DNA from: AC-52 sp044870295
GTDB lineage: Bacteria; Actinomycetota; UBA4738
Assembly (NCBI GenBank): GCA_044870295.1
Contig: JBIOYQ010000039.1
Location: 1-10,229 of the forward strand
DNA length: 10,229 bases
Direction of reading: 5' to 3'
A model generated the notes under the pieces. It was not told the DNA's origin. It saw only the letters and a program-made list of their open reading frames with translations, and made no database searches. This document shows, one piece after another, positions 1 through 4,877 of this stretch (the stretch's first letter is position 1; each line of letters starts with the position of its first letter). The position numbers and the translations under genes were made by a program.

Positions 1-586
1 TCGCGCTGAACACCGCCTGCCAGTCGGCTGTCCCGATCCCCTCGCCGAGCGCCTGGCCCGGCACCAGGTCGACCTCGTTGCCGTCGGTGTCGGTGTGGCA
101 GACCCCGAACGGTCCGGATGCCTCACCAAGACTCGCCTGCTCGACCGCCGTGGCCGGCCGCACCACGTCGAGGTGGATGCGGTTTCGAAGCGGCCGCGGC
201 TCCGTCAACTGCCGGATCCGTATCGCGGGGTCGCGACGCAACGGATCCGCCAAACCGCCGTCCTCCCCAGGCGCGTAGTCGAGCGCGCGCTGCCAGAACC
301 GCCTCACCTCAGTCGGGTTCGCGGATTCGAACACGATGCCCAGGTGCTGCAGCACGGCAGGGTTCGCGGCCAGCCCGAGATCCCGCGCGGCCGCCGACAC
401 CGCCTCGGCGTGCTCGTCTGAGTCGAGGCGCACCCGCATGCCTGTCGCGCGCAGGTCGACCACGATCTCGGCCGACAGCTCCACGATGCGCCCGGCCAGC
501 GCAGCCCCCTCGATCAGCGACGGCGCGTCGAACCATGCCATCGCAACGCCATCGACCACCCGCCAATCCGTTCCGATCTCTGTCAT
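1..586 (-). CDS. VOC family protein with degenerate pterin-4a-carbinolamine dehydratase-like N-terminal domain (C-terminus cut by window edge)
   Basis: The frame is open for 195 codons from ATG at 586 to the window edge, so the C-terminus is missing. Residues about 8-75 (WRVVDGVAMAWFD through VDLRATGMRVRL to AARDLGL) resemble the actinobacterial pterin-4a-carbinolamine dehydratase fold. Residues about 79-180 form a glyoxalase/VOC domain, with LQHLGIVFES at its start, FWQRALDY, RIHLDVV and CHTDTDGNEVDLVP. H81, H138 and E171 occupy positions typical of VOC metal ligands. The His-His pair that defines active dehydratases is absent: residues 39-45 read AEIVVDL where HHPDVDL-like sequence is usual. 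The first domain is therefore probably non-catalytic. The start is chosen for AAGGTG about 8 nt upstream. Two in-frame ATGs lie further upstream (near 625 and 640) and cannot be excluded. Substrate unknown. The family call is firm; the function is not. Confidence 0.85.
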   Translation of the reverse strand, partial: MTEIGTDWRVVDGVAMAWFDAPSLIEGAALAGRIVELSAEIVVDLRATGMRVRLDSDEHAEAVSAAARDLGLAANPAVLQHLGIVFESANPTEVRRFWQRALDYAPGEDGGLADPLRRDPAIRIRQLTEPRPLRNRIHLDVVRPATAVEQASLGEASGPFGVCHTDTDGNEVDLVPGQALGEGIGTADWQAVFSA

Positions 587-695
587 GTCCGGCACCTTAG
601 TGCCTGTTTGTGCTCGTCTGCTCATGGGGTCCATGGTGACACACTGGGATGCACGAGGGTTCGTTCAATGTCGCCTGGTCGTGCCGGTGCCGGCG

Positions 696-720
696 TAGAG
701 TGTTCTCGGTCGATCAGAGG
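696..720 (+). promoter_or_regulatory. Candidate -10 box and ribosome binding site for the 726 gene
   Basis: TAGAGT at 696-701 fits the actinobacterial TANNNT -10 consensus, about 7 nt before a possible start near 708. AGAGG at 716-720 lies 5 nt before the ATG at 726 and supports that start. I see no convincing -35 hexamer. Confidence 0.35.
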
Positions 721-725
721 TTCTC

Positions 726-1295
726 ATGGGTTCAGGGCCGGTGAAGCCCAGGTTCTTGAGGCTCGGCGCCGTCGTCATCGTCCTCGTTGTGGCCGCTGTC
801 GGGGGCCTCGCCGTTTTGCGAGTGATCCGGGGCGATCTGCCGTCGGAGGCCGAGAAGGCCGAACAGATCGGGCGTCTCAAGGCCACGGTCCTGCCGGTCC
901 TCGAGGACCTGAAGGTCGAGTACTTCACGGACGCGGCCGGGTGCGCCATCCTCACCTACCAGCGCGGCGATTTCTTCGACGGAGACCCCGAGGACTGCGG
1001 TGGCTCCACTGACCGCGCGGTCCAGTTCGACGACGTTGCGCACGCCGACCACCAGCTGATCAAGGCCGCCCTGGCGGCGTCCGGGACCCCCATCGAGAAC
1101 GTCGGTGGGAGGTTCTTCAGTGATGGCCGCGTCAAGTGGGCCTTCTTCGCGTCCACCCACGGCGCGCCCTTCGCGACGTCGTGGTCGCTGGAGTACGACC
1201 CCGAGGGCACGCGCTCGTCGTGGTCGTGGGGAGTCGTGACGCTCACGCCCGTCGAGGGCGAGCAGGACTGGTGGTTCGCCTGCTGCGCGGACTGA
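726..1295 (+). CDS. Membrane-anchored protein of unknown function
   Basis: This is a 189-residue protein that I do not recognise. A short basic N-terminus (KPRFLR) precedes one hydrophobic segment at about residues 13-33 (LGAVVIVLVVAAVGGLAVL). There is no lipobox, so this is probably a signal anchor with the rest outside the membrane. A charged stretch (residues 37-65) is followed by a Trp/Phe-rich globular part. Cysteines 73 and 91 are spaced for a possible disulfide, and Cys186-Cys187 sit at the extreme C-terminus (WWFACCAD). The start is supported by AGAGG 5 nt upstream. Third positions are strongly G/C, as in neighbouring genes. It diverges from the VOC gene and lies next to the IS481 remnant, so its present C-terminus could have been altered by that insertion, but I see no proof of this. 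Confidence 0.75.
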   Translation: MGSGPVKPRFLRLGAVVIVLVVAAVGGLAVLRVIRGDLPSEAEKAEQIGRLKATVLPVLEDLKVEYFTDAAGCAILTYQRGDFFDGDPEDCGGSTDRAVQFDDVAHADHQLIKAALAASGTPIENVGGRFFSDGRVKWAFFASTHGAPFATSWSLEYDPEGTRSSWSWGVVTLTPVEGEQDWWFACCAD

Positions 1296-1309
1296 CAATC
1301 GGAGCCGTC

Positions 1310-1330
1310 GTGCGGGGTAACAATCCGCAC
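1310..1330 (+). terminator. Weak hairpin after the membrane protein gene
   Basis: GTGCGG (1310-1315) and CCGCAC (1325-1330) can pair as a 6-bp stem with a 9-nt loop, 14 nt after the stop codon. No T-tract follows, so this is at best a weak or factor-assisted terminator and could be chance. Confidence 0.2.
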
Positions 1331-1334
1331 TGAC

Positions 1335-1811
1335 AACCCCGGTGACTACCTTGAGCTCGGTGTCATCTCTAGCAGGACCCCACCCATCACATCCATCTGC
1401 CACAGCTGCATGGGCCGATCCCGCTCGAACCGCAGGTACTCATCCCGGCGCTTCCGGCGCCAGCGGAGCTCGATGAGGCCGTGGCGCTTCAGGCACCGGT
1501 AGATGGAGGACCGGGAGGGGACGGGGTCCACCCCCGACCTGGCCAGGTGGTGCTCGATCCGCCGGGGACCCCACCCAGGGTGCTCCCGGCGCAGCTCGCA
1601 GATCAGGGCCTCGACCTGGAAGTCGGTCTGGTGGGGGCAGGTGGGTCCGGTCGGCCAGGGAGGCCAGTCCGTCGCGCTGGTAGCGGGCGATCCAGGCGTG
1701 GACGCTCTGGCGGGACACCCCCACGCGCCGGGCCAACTCCACCACCTTCCACCCGTCCTTGACCACCGCCAGCACCGCTTGGTACCGCTGCTCCATGACG
1801 CTCAGCTCCAC
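1335..1811 (-). pseudogene. IS481-type transposase, frameshifted twice and truncated
   Basis: The natural start is probably GTG at 1811 (VELSVMEQRYQAVLAVV), preceded by GAGGAGG. Frame 1 gives an HTH domain (WKVVELARRVGVSRQSVHAW, then YQRDGLASLADRTHLPP). Near 1638-1645 homology shifts to a second frame reading HQTDFQVEALICELRREHPG, WGPRRIEHHLARSGVDPVPS, and so on to RPMQLWQMDVMGG, which contains the first Asp of the DDE catalytic domain. Near 1370 it shifts again to the frame reading DDTELKVVTGV. Similarity stops at about 1335, where IS481 transposases normally continue with DDHSR and the rest of the catalytic core. Two single-base-type frameshifts plus loss of the last two DDE residues make it non-functional. 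The family assignment comes from recalled sequence patterns; a database alignment would be needed for the exact member. Confidence 0.85.
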
Positions 1812-1860
1812 TAGCACGGCCCACCTCCTCGCGTTGGCACGGGGAAGGAGATGGGGATGT

Positions 1861-1977
1861 GTCAAGCATCAGCCGAAGCCACCGTCAAGGATCAGGCGGA
1901 GTCGGTGTCAAGAATCAGCCGAAACTCCGTCAAGGATCAGGTGAGCCCGGAACGTCAAGCATCACCCGAGGTCGACA
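1861..1977. repeat. Five direct repeats of GTCAAGNATCA at the IS end
   Basis: GTCAAGNATCA begins at 1861, 1884, 1907, 1929 and 1954 (pitch 23, 23, 22 and 25 bp). Copies 1 and 3 extend to GTCAAGCATCAGCCGAA and GTCAAGAATCAGCCGAA; the others vary after ATCA. On the minus strand each reads TGATNCTTGAC, so each carries a TTGAC hexamer core like a -35 box. The spacing near two helical turns puts the copies on roughly one DNA face, which suggests an array of transposase binding sites. The spacing is far from a CRISPR array and there are no unique spacers of that kind. Confidence 0.8.
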
Positions 1978-1981
1978 CTCC

Positions 1982-2056
1982 TGGTGGGCGCTCCAGGTTT
2001 CGAACCTGGGACCTCCGCCTTGTAAGGGCGGCGCTCTCCCGCTGAGCTAAGCGCCC
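1982..2056 (-). tRNA. tRNA-Val (anticodon UAC), CCA encoded
   Basis: The minus strand folds as a full cloverleaf. The acceptor stem is GGGCGCT with AGCGCCC, and the D stem is GCTC with GAGC around loop AGCGGGA. The anticodon stem is CCGCC with GGCGG around loop CTTACAA (anticodon TAC, Val). The T stem is CCAGG with CCTGG around TTCGAAA. A discriminator A and CCA end at 1982. All stems pair perfectly by eye. It lies on the same strand as the zinc-ribbon gene upstream. The IS481 remnant begins 4 bp past its 3' end, and the 674-bp insertion begins 41 bp upstream of its 5' end. Confidence 0.97.
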
Positions 2057-2064
2057 GGGACTCG

Positions 2065-2070
2065 ATCTTA
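2065..2070 (-). promoter_or_regulatory. Candidate -10 box for tRNA-Val
   Basis: TAAGAT on the minus strand fits TANNNT and ends 8 nt before the mature tRNA 5' end, placing transcription start almost at the tRNA. No good -35 box is visible. The edge of the 674-bp insertion (2098) falls close to the expected upstream limit of this promoter, so it may have changed tRNA promoter context. Confidence 0.35.
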
Positions 2071-2089
2071 GACGCCCGTCAGAGCGTGT

Positions 2090-2113
2090 CCTCTGGCGGT
2101 AGTGGGTCAGTTT
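2090..2113 (+). repeat. Left target duplication and left terminal inverted repeat
   Basis: CCTCTGGC (2090-2097) is the 8-bp target duplication. GGTAGTGGGTCAGTTT (2098-2113) is the 16-bp terminal inverted repeat. Both are exact matches to the right side (2772-2779 direct, 2756-2771 inverted) and abut with no gap. Confidence 0.9.
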
Positions 2114-2135
2114 GACGAACGCTGACGTTTCTCCG

Positions 2136-2639
2136 CTAGGCGGTGCCGCTCACCACAAAGGCTCCGGTCCTGGCGTCAATCACGGCGGCCATGTCCATTA
2201 GCCCGCAACTCGGCGGCTGGGGGCTTTGGATGGGCCTCACTCCGCCGCCGACGCAGATGCGAACCCCGGTCCACCAGAGGCCGTAGTAGAGGCGTGAGCC
2301 GTGGCCCCAGTGCAGCTTATCCGCGTTCGCCGAACCAAGAACGACCTGGACGGTCTGTGCCGAGTGCCCAGCCTCATCCCAGGCTCGCCCAAGCGCCTCG
2401 TCAAAGGAGATCAGACCCTGCTGATTGAAGCCGTCCACAGAGTGCAGCGCCCCCTTCTGTTCGTTACCGTGGAGGATGCGGTTCGGGAGCCGCTTCGCGT
2501 GACACTCGGGGACGATCTGATTGCATGGCGGCGCGGCTGGTGGTGCGGCCTGAGCCGAGGAACACGCGGCACCCAGGACCGAGAGAACGAGAAGGGCGGC
2601 AAGTCTCGTTCTACGATGTACCCATGCCTGACCGCTCAC
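2136..2639 (-). CDS. Putative secreted lipoprotein, passenger of the 674-bp element
   Basis: The protein has 167 residues starting at GTG 2639, chosen because GGAGGC ends 6 nt upstream. Basic residues (VHRRTR) are followed by a hydrophobic stretch at 13-25 and Cys26 (LSVLGAACSS). This resembles a lipoprotein signal, although the residue three before the Cys is Gly rather than the usual Leu or Val. The predicted mature part has an Ala/Pro-rich linker (27-38), then Cys39, Cys46, Cys129 and Cys145, enough for two disulfides. It has a Trp/Tyr-rich core (SRLYYGLWWTGVRICVGGG) and ends in AAVIDARTGAFVVSGTA. That last motif recalls the strand of small secreted domains ending in a variable DARTG turn. 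I cannot name the family. The stop lies 22 nt from the left inverted repeat, so the gene fills the element. It may be a fixed passenger or simply captured DNA. Confidence 0.72.
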   Translation of the reverse strand: MSGQAWVHRRTRLAALLVLSVLGAACSSAQAAPPAAPPCNQIVPECHAKRLPNRILHGNEQKGALHSVDGFNQQGLISFDEALGRAWDEAGHSAQTVQVVLGSANADKLHWGHGSRLYYGLWWTGVRICVGGGVRPIQSPQPPSCGLMDMAAVIDARTGAFVVSGTA

Positions 2640-2645
2640 GGATTT

Positions 2646-2678
2646 GCCTCCGAGACCTGAGCGAGTTGGCCCACTCTA
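2646..2678 (-). promoter_or_regulatory. Candidate -10 box and ribosome binding site for the lipoprotein gene
   Basis: TAGAGT (minus strand, 2678-2673) fits TANNNT about 33 nt upstream of the GTG, and GGAGGC (2651-2646) is a strong ribosome binding site. Both lie inside the element, so the gene would carry its own expression signals wherever it lands. No clear -35 box. Confidence 0.3.
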
Positions 2679-2755
2679 TCGTCCAGCGGCGATGCGGCGA
2701 GGAGCCAAAGGACGTTTTGACCGTTCGAGAAGACTGCACGCCCTACTTGATTTCA

Positions 2756-2779
2756 AAACTGACCCACTACCCCTCTGGC
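2756..2779 (-). repeat. Right terminal inverted repeat and right target duplication
   Basis: AAACTGACCCACTACC (2756-2771) is the exact reverse complement of 2098-2113. CCTCTGGC (2772-2779) is the second copy of the target site. Read on the minus strand, the repeat supplies the TAG that now ends the zinc-ribbon gene (2769-2767). Confidence 0.9.
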
Positions 2780-3033
2780 CCGGCGATGAGCCCGCACTGC
2801 CGACAGACCACCTCGCCGAGCATGACCGAGAGACGGGTGCTGCCGCATCTCGCGCACCGATCGAGCCTCGCCGCCCAATCCTGGTTCGTCGTCTGGCACG
2901 TCGGACAGATCAGGACCTGACGACCCTCGCTGGCCGCCCGGATCCACGGGCGCTCGCGTTTGTCCGGGTCATACGTCGGCCGTCCACACAGAAGGCAGGA
3001 GGTCCGCGTGGGCTCGGACGCGGGTTCGGTCAC
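2767..3033 (-). CDS. Small double zinc-ribbon protein, 3' end rewritten by insertion
   Basis: An 88-residue protein (from GTG 3033) with four CxxC pairs: Cys13/16 (CLLC), Cys43/46 (CPTC), Cys60/63 (CARC) and Cys77/80 (CRQC). This is enough for two structural zinc sites of the zinc-ribbon type. No catalytic domain is visible, so it is probably a nucleic-acid or protein-binding adaptor; the precise role is unknown. GTG 3033 is preferred because TACCAT (TANNNT) ends exactly 6 nt upstream, as in leaderless actinobacterial mRNAs. GTG 3063 is in frame and would add 10 residues but leaves only 14 bp to the divergent crotonase gene. The present end is AGPEG; removing the 674-bp element restores AGPEDTL followed by TGA at 2081-2079. 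All cysteines remain, so the protein is probably still functional. Confidence 0.8.
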   Translation of the reverse strand: MTEPASEPTRTSCLLCGRPTYDPDKRERPWIRAASEGRQVLICPTCQTTNQDWAARLDRCARCGSTRLSVMLGEVVCRQCGLIAGPEG

Positions 3034-3039
3034 GCGGCG

Positions 3040-3050
3040 ATGGTATAGGG
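3040..3050. promoter_or_regulatory. Overlapping divergent -10 region
   Basis: The stretch ATGGTATAGGG holds TACCAT on the minus strand (3045-3040), 6 nt before the zinc-ribbon GTG. On the plus strand it holds TATAGG or TAGGGT around 3044-3051, suitably placed for the crotonase gene at 3078. If both are used, the two promoters overlap and would compete for polymerase. -35 boxes are not convincing. Confidence 0.3.
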
Positions 3051-3077
3051 TCCTCTCGCCCACCCTGGAGGGCTCTC

Positions 3078-3842
3078 GTGCCAGAAGCCGACACCATCCT
3101 CTACGAGCGCGACGATGACGTGGCCGTCATCACGCTCGCCCGCCCGGACAAGCGGAACGCCATGACGCTCGACATGTTCGACCGTCTCGCCGAGGTCGTC
3201 GAGATGGCCGGGTCCGACGCCGACGTACGTGCCGTCGTGATCGCGGGCGCGGGACCATCGTTCTGCGCAGGGATCGACCTGGAGCTGCTCGCCCGGATCG
3301 GGCCCTTGGCGGCGCAAACCGAACGAGATCCGGAGCCCTTCCGCTCCTTCGTCCGAGTCGTGCAGCGGCCATTCCTGGCACTGGCGCGCATGTCCAAGCC
3401 GACCGTGGCAGCGGTCCAAGGACATGCCCTGGGGGCCGGGTTCCAGCTCGCGCTGGCCTGCGACCTCCGGGTGGGGGCCGCGGACATGAGCTGTGCGATG
3501 CTCGAGGCCCGATACGGACTCATCCCGGATCTCGGCGGCATGCAGCATCTGGTCCGCCTCGCCGGCCCCGCGGTGGCGAAGGAGCTGGTGTGGACCACGC
3601 GCACCGTGGAGGCCGATGAGGCCCTCCGGCTCGGATTGGTCAACGCCGTCGTCGAACCCGGACGGCTGCGGCCGCGTGCCACCGAGCTCGCTCACGGGTG
3701 CGTCGCCCATTCGCCCATGGCGGCCTCGCTCACCAAGGGGCTGATCGACGGGGTCGTCGGGCGGCCCATCGATGAGGAGCTCGACCTGGAGGCGGACGCC
3801 CAGGCCGCGGTCATCGCATCGGCCCCGCAGCGTCTCCCGTAA
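3078..3842 (+). CDS. Crotonase-superfamily enoyl-CoA hydratase/isomerase, dienoyl-CoA isomerase-like active site
   Basis: A 254-residue protein, a normal crotonase length, starting at GTG 3078 with GGAGGG 5 nt upstream. Crotonase hallmarks are present: residues 15-24 (VAVITLARPD), 61-68 (SFCAGIDL, first oxyanion-hole strand), 112-130 (AVQGHALGAGFQLALACDL, second oxyanion-hole glycine) and 141-154 (MLEARYGLIPDLGG). E143 aligns with hydratase Glu164. The position of hydratase Glu144 is Gln123, so ordinary hydration is doubtful. D151 lies eight residues after E143, matching the Glu/Asp pair of mammalian delta3,5-delta2,4-dienoyl-CoA isomerase. Isomerisation of acyl-CoA double bonds is thus as likely as hydration; the alignment is by eye. 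The gene is divergent from the zinc-ribbon gene and separated by 87 bp from the STAS gene, which has its own candidate promoter. Confidence 0.92.
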   Translation: MPEADTILYERDDDVAVITLARPDKRNAMTLDMFDRLAEVVEMAGSDADVRAVVIAGAGPSFCAGIDLELLARIGPLAAQTERDPEPFRSFVRVVQRPFLALARMSKPTVAAVQGHALGAGFQLALACDLRVGAADMSCAMLEARYGLIPDLGGMQHLVRLAGPAVAKELVWTTRTVEADEALRLGLVNAVVEPGRLRPRATELAHGCVAHSPMAASLTKGLIDGVVGRPIDEELDLEADAQAAVIASAPQRLP

Positions 3843-3908
3843 CCGCCAAACTGAGGGCCGTTCTGTGAGGTTGCGGCAGTGTCGTCGCCAGCAGCAACAC
3901 AAGCGCGG

Positions 3909-3914
3909 TAGCAT
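3909..3914 (+). promoter_or_regulatory. Candidate -10 box for the STAS operon
   Basis: TAGCAT fits TANNNT and would give a start near 3921, a 5' leader of about 9 nt ending in GGGGG directly before ATG 3930. The same hexamer lies upstream of tag. No -35 box is evident. Confidence 0.35.
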
Positions 3915-3929
3915 GCCCGCGATTGGGGG

Positions 3930-4253
3930 ATGGCTTTGGCCTTCAGCTTGGAACCGAACGAGCACGATGACCGGGCGTTTCGGCTGGTCGGCGAACTGGA
4001 TCTGGCGACCTCGCCGGTCCTGATGGAGACCGTCTCGCCGCTGGCCGCCGGGGACGGCGACATCCGCCTCGATCTGGCCGGTCTGTCCTTCATCGACTCG
4101 AGCGGGATCCGCAGCCTCTTGATCCTGGCGGAGACCTTGGGCGAGCGAGGCCGCCTGGTCCTGGTTACGCCGGCCGAATCCGTCGTTCGAACCCTCGAGC
4201 TGGTCGGGATTGACCAGGCTCGCAACATCGAGATCTCCACGACCGCCTCCTAG
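3930..4253 (+). CDS. STAS-domain anti-sigma factor antagonist (SpoIIAA/RsbV-like)
   Basis: This 107-residue protein is a single STAS domain, the usual length for the family. FRLVGELDLATSPVL (17-31) is the first strand-helix unit. LDLAGLSFIDSSGIRSLL (47-64) contains the DSSG loop (56-59), where a serine is phosphorylated in SpoIIAA/RsbV. RGRLVLVTPAESVVRTLELV (73-92) forms the last strand and helix. In the family, the unphosphorylated antagonist binds an anti-sigma kinase and frees a stress sigma factor. No kinase, phosphatase or sigma gene is nearby, so it is an orphan here. ATG 3930 lacks a spaced ribosome binding site; TTG 3936 would put GGGGG 6 nt upstream and is a possible alternative. It is likely first in an operon with the next two genes. 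Confidence 0.92.
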   Translation: MALAFSLEPNEHDDRAFRLVGELDLATSPVLMETVSPLAAGDGDIRLDLAGLSFIDSSGIRSLLILAETLGERGRLVLVTPAESVVRTLELVGIDQARNIEISTTAS

Positions 4254-4279
4254 CCCAGCCTTCGGACGGAGGGATCCAC

Positions 4280-4870
4280 ATGACGTTCATCGAACCGATC
4301 CAGGATGATCAGGCGCCGGATGCCGTGAGGGCATTCTTCGAATCGGACCAGGGACGCCTGGGGTACGTCGCCAACTACACCAGGGTCTTCGCCCACCGGC
4401 CCGAGGTGTACGCCGCCTGGCTGCAACTGAACGGCGCGATCAAACGGGCGATGGACCTGCGCCGCTACGAGCTTGCCACGCTTGCGGCAGCGCGGCGCCT
4501 CCGGTCGAGCTACTGCGCTCTGGCCCATGGGAAGGTGCTGGCGCAGCAGTATCTGGACCCCGAGACCGTTCGAGCCGTGGCCGTGGACCACACGTCGTCG
4601 GGACTGGAAGCGGTCGATGTGGCCGTCATGGACCTGGCCGAGAAGGTCGCCGGAGTTGCCACCTCGGTCACCGAGGAGGACATCGAACGGCTGCGCGGCC
4701 TCGGGCTGTCCGATGCCGACATCCTCGACGTCGTGCTCGCGGCCACCGCACGGTGCTTCTTCAGCAAGACGCTCGAGGCCTTGGACGTGCGGGCGGATCC
4801 GGTCTTCAAGGATCTCGAGCCGGGGTTGCAGGAGGCCCTCACGGTCGGCCGTCCCATCGCCGACGCATAG
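4280..4870 (+). CDS. AhpD-like peroxidase-related / carboxymuconolactone decarboxylase family protein
   Basis: A 196-residue, all-helical protein of the AhpD/CMD superfamily. The core motif is at 61-87: RYELATLAAARRL, then SSYCALAHGKVL. Cys79 and His83 form a CxxxH motif and Glu64 lies one helix earlier. This matches the uncharacterised peroxidase-related subgroup, whose members often read YCALAH. Classical AhpD uses CxxC for alkylhydroperoxide reduction; only one cysteine of that pair is present here, so any peroxidase chemistry would need another thiol. Start ATG 4280 has GGAGGG 8 nt upstream. It lies 26 nt after the STAS stop and 7 nt before the thioesterase start, which indicates co-transcription. 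The family is sure; the reaction is not. Confidence 0.9.
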   Translation: MTFIEPIQDDQAPDAVRAFFESDQGRLGYVANYTRVFAHRPEVYAAWLQLNGAIKRAMDLRRYELATLAAARRLRSSYCALAHGKVLAQQYLDPETVRAVAVDHTSSGLEAVDVAVMDLAEKVAGVATSVTEEDIERLRGLGLSDADILDVVLAATARCFFSKTLEALDVRADPVFKDLEPGLQEALTVGRPIADA

Positions 4871-4877
4871 CGATCGC

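Larger units (their letters stand above)
1335..1977 (-). mobile_element. Remnant of an IS481-type insertion sequence
   Basis: The transposase pseudogene plus about 165 bp of upstream terminal sequence form one remnant. On the minus strand, reading inward, the outer end would begin TGTCGACC at 1977, consistent with the TGT ends usual for IS481 members. The other end is gone, because coding similarity breaks off at about 1335. The surviving end carries five copies of a direct repeat (separate entry) and stops 4 bp from the 3' end of the tRNA-Val gene. The outer boundary is inferred from the terminal TGT and the end of the repeats; no target duplication can be checked. Confidence 0.7.
2098..2771. 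mobile_element. 674-bp non-autonomous transposable element carrying a lipoprotein gene
   Basis: Perfect 16-bp terminal inverted repeats at 2098-2113 and 2756-2771 are each flanked immediately by the same 8-bp direct repeat, CCTCTGGC. This is the signature of transposition with target duplication. Only one complete gene, a lipoprotein (2136-2639, minus), lies inside, and no transposase is visible, so the element would need to be mobilised in trans. Eight-bp duplications occur in several transposase families (IS256, ISL3, IS1595 among them); without a transposase I cannot choose one. The right third is clearly less GC-rich than its surroundings: I count about 48% GC in 2701-2760. The insertion lies in the last codons of the zinc-ribbon gene, whose new stop codon (TAG) comes from inside the inverted repeat. 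Confidence 0.87.

Noticed and set aside
1291..1336. Direct repeat ACTGACAA at 1291-1298 and 1329-1336 beside the truncated IS end
   Set aside because: It could mark the deletion junction, but it is short, does not bracket the element, and may be chance.
1861..1977. CRISPR-like array
   Set aside because: The repeat core is only 11 bp at 23-bp pitch, lies at an IS end, and has no spacers of CRISPR size and no cas genes.
2624..2770. Plus-strand open frame inside the 674-bp element (MPDRSRICLRDLSELAHSIV and onward), reaching the right inverted repeat
   Set aside because: It has protein-like composition, but there is no ribosome binding site and no recognisable family. It starts on top of the lipoprotein's 5' end and runs on into antisense of the zinc-ribbon gene.
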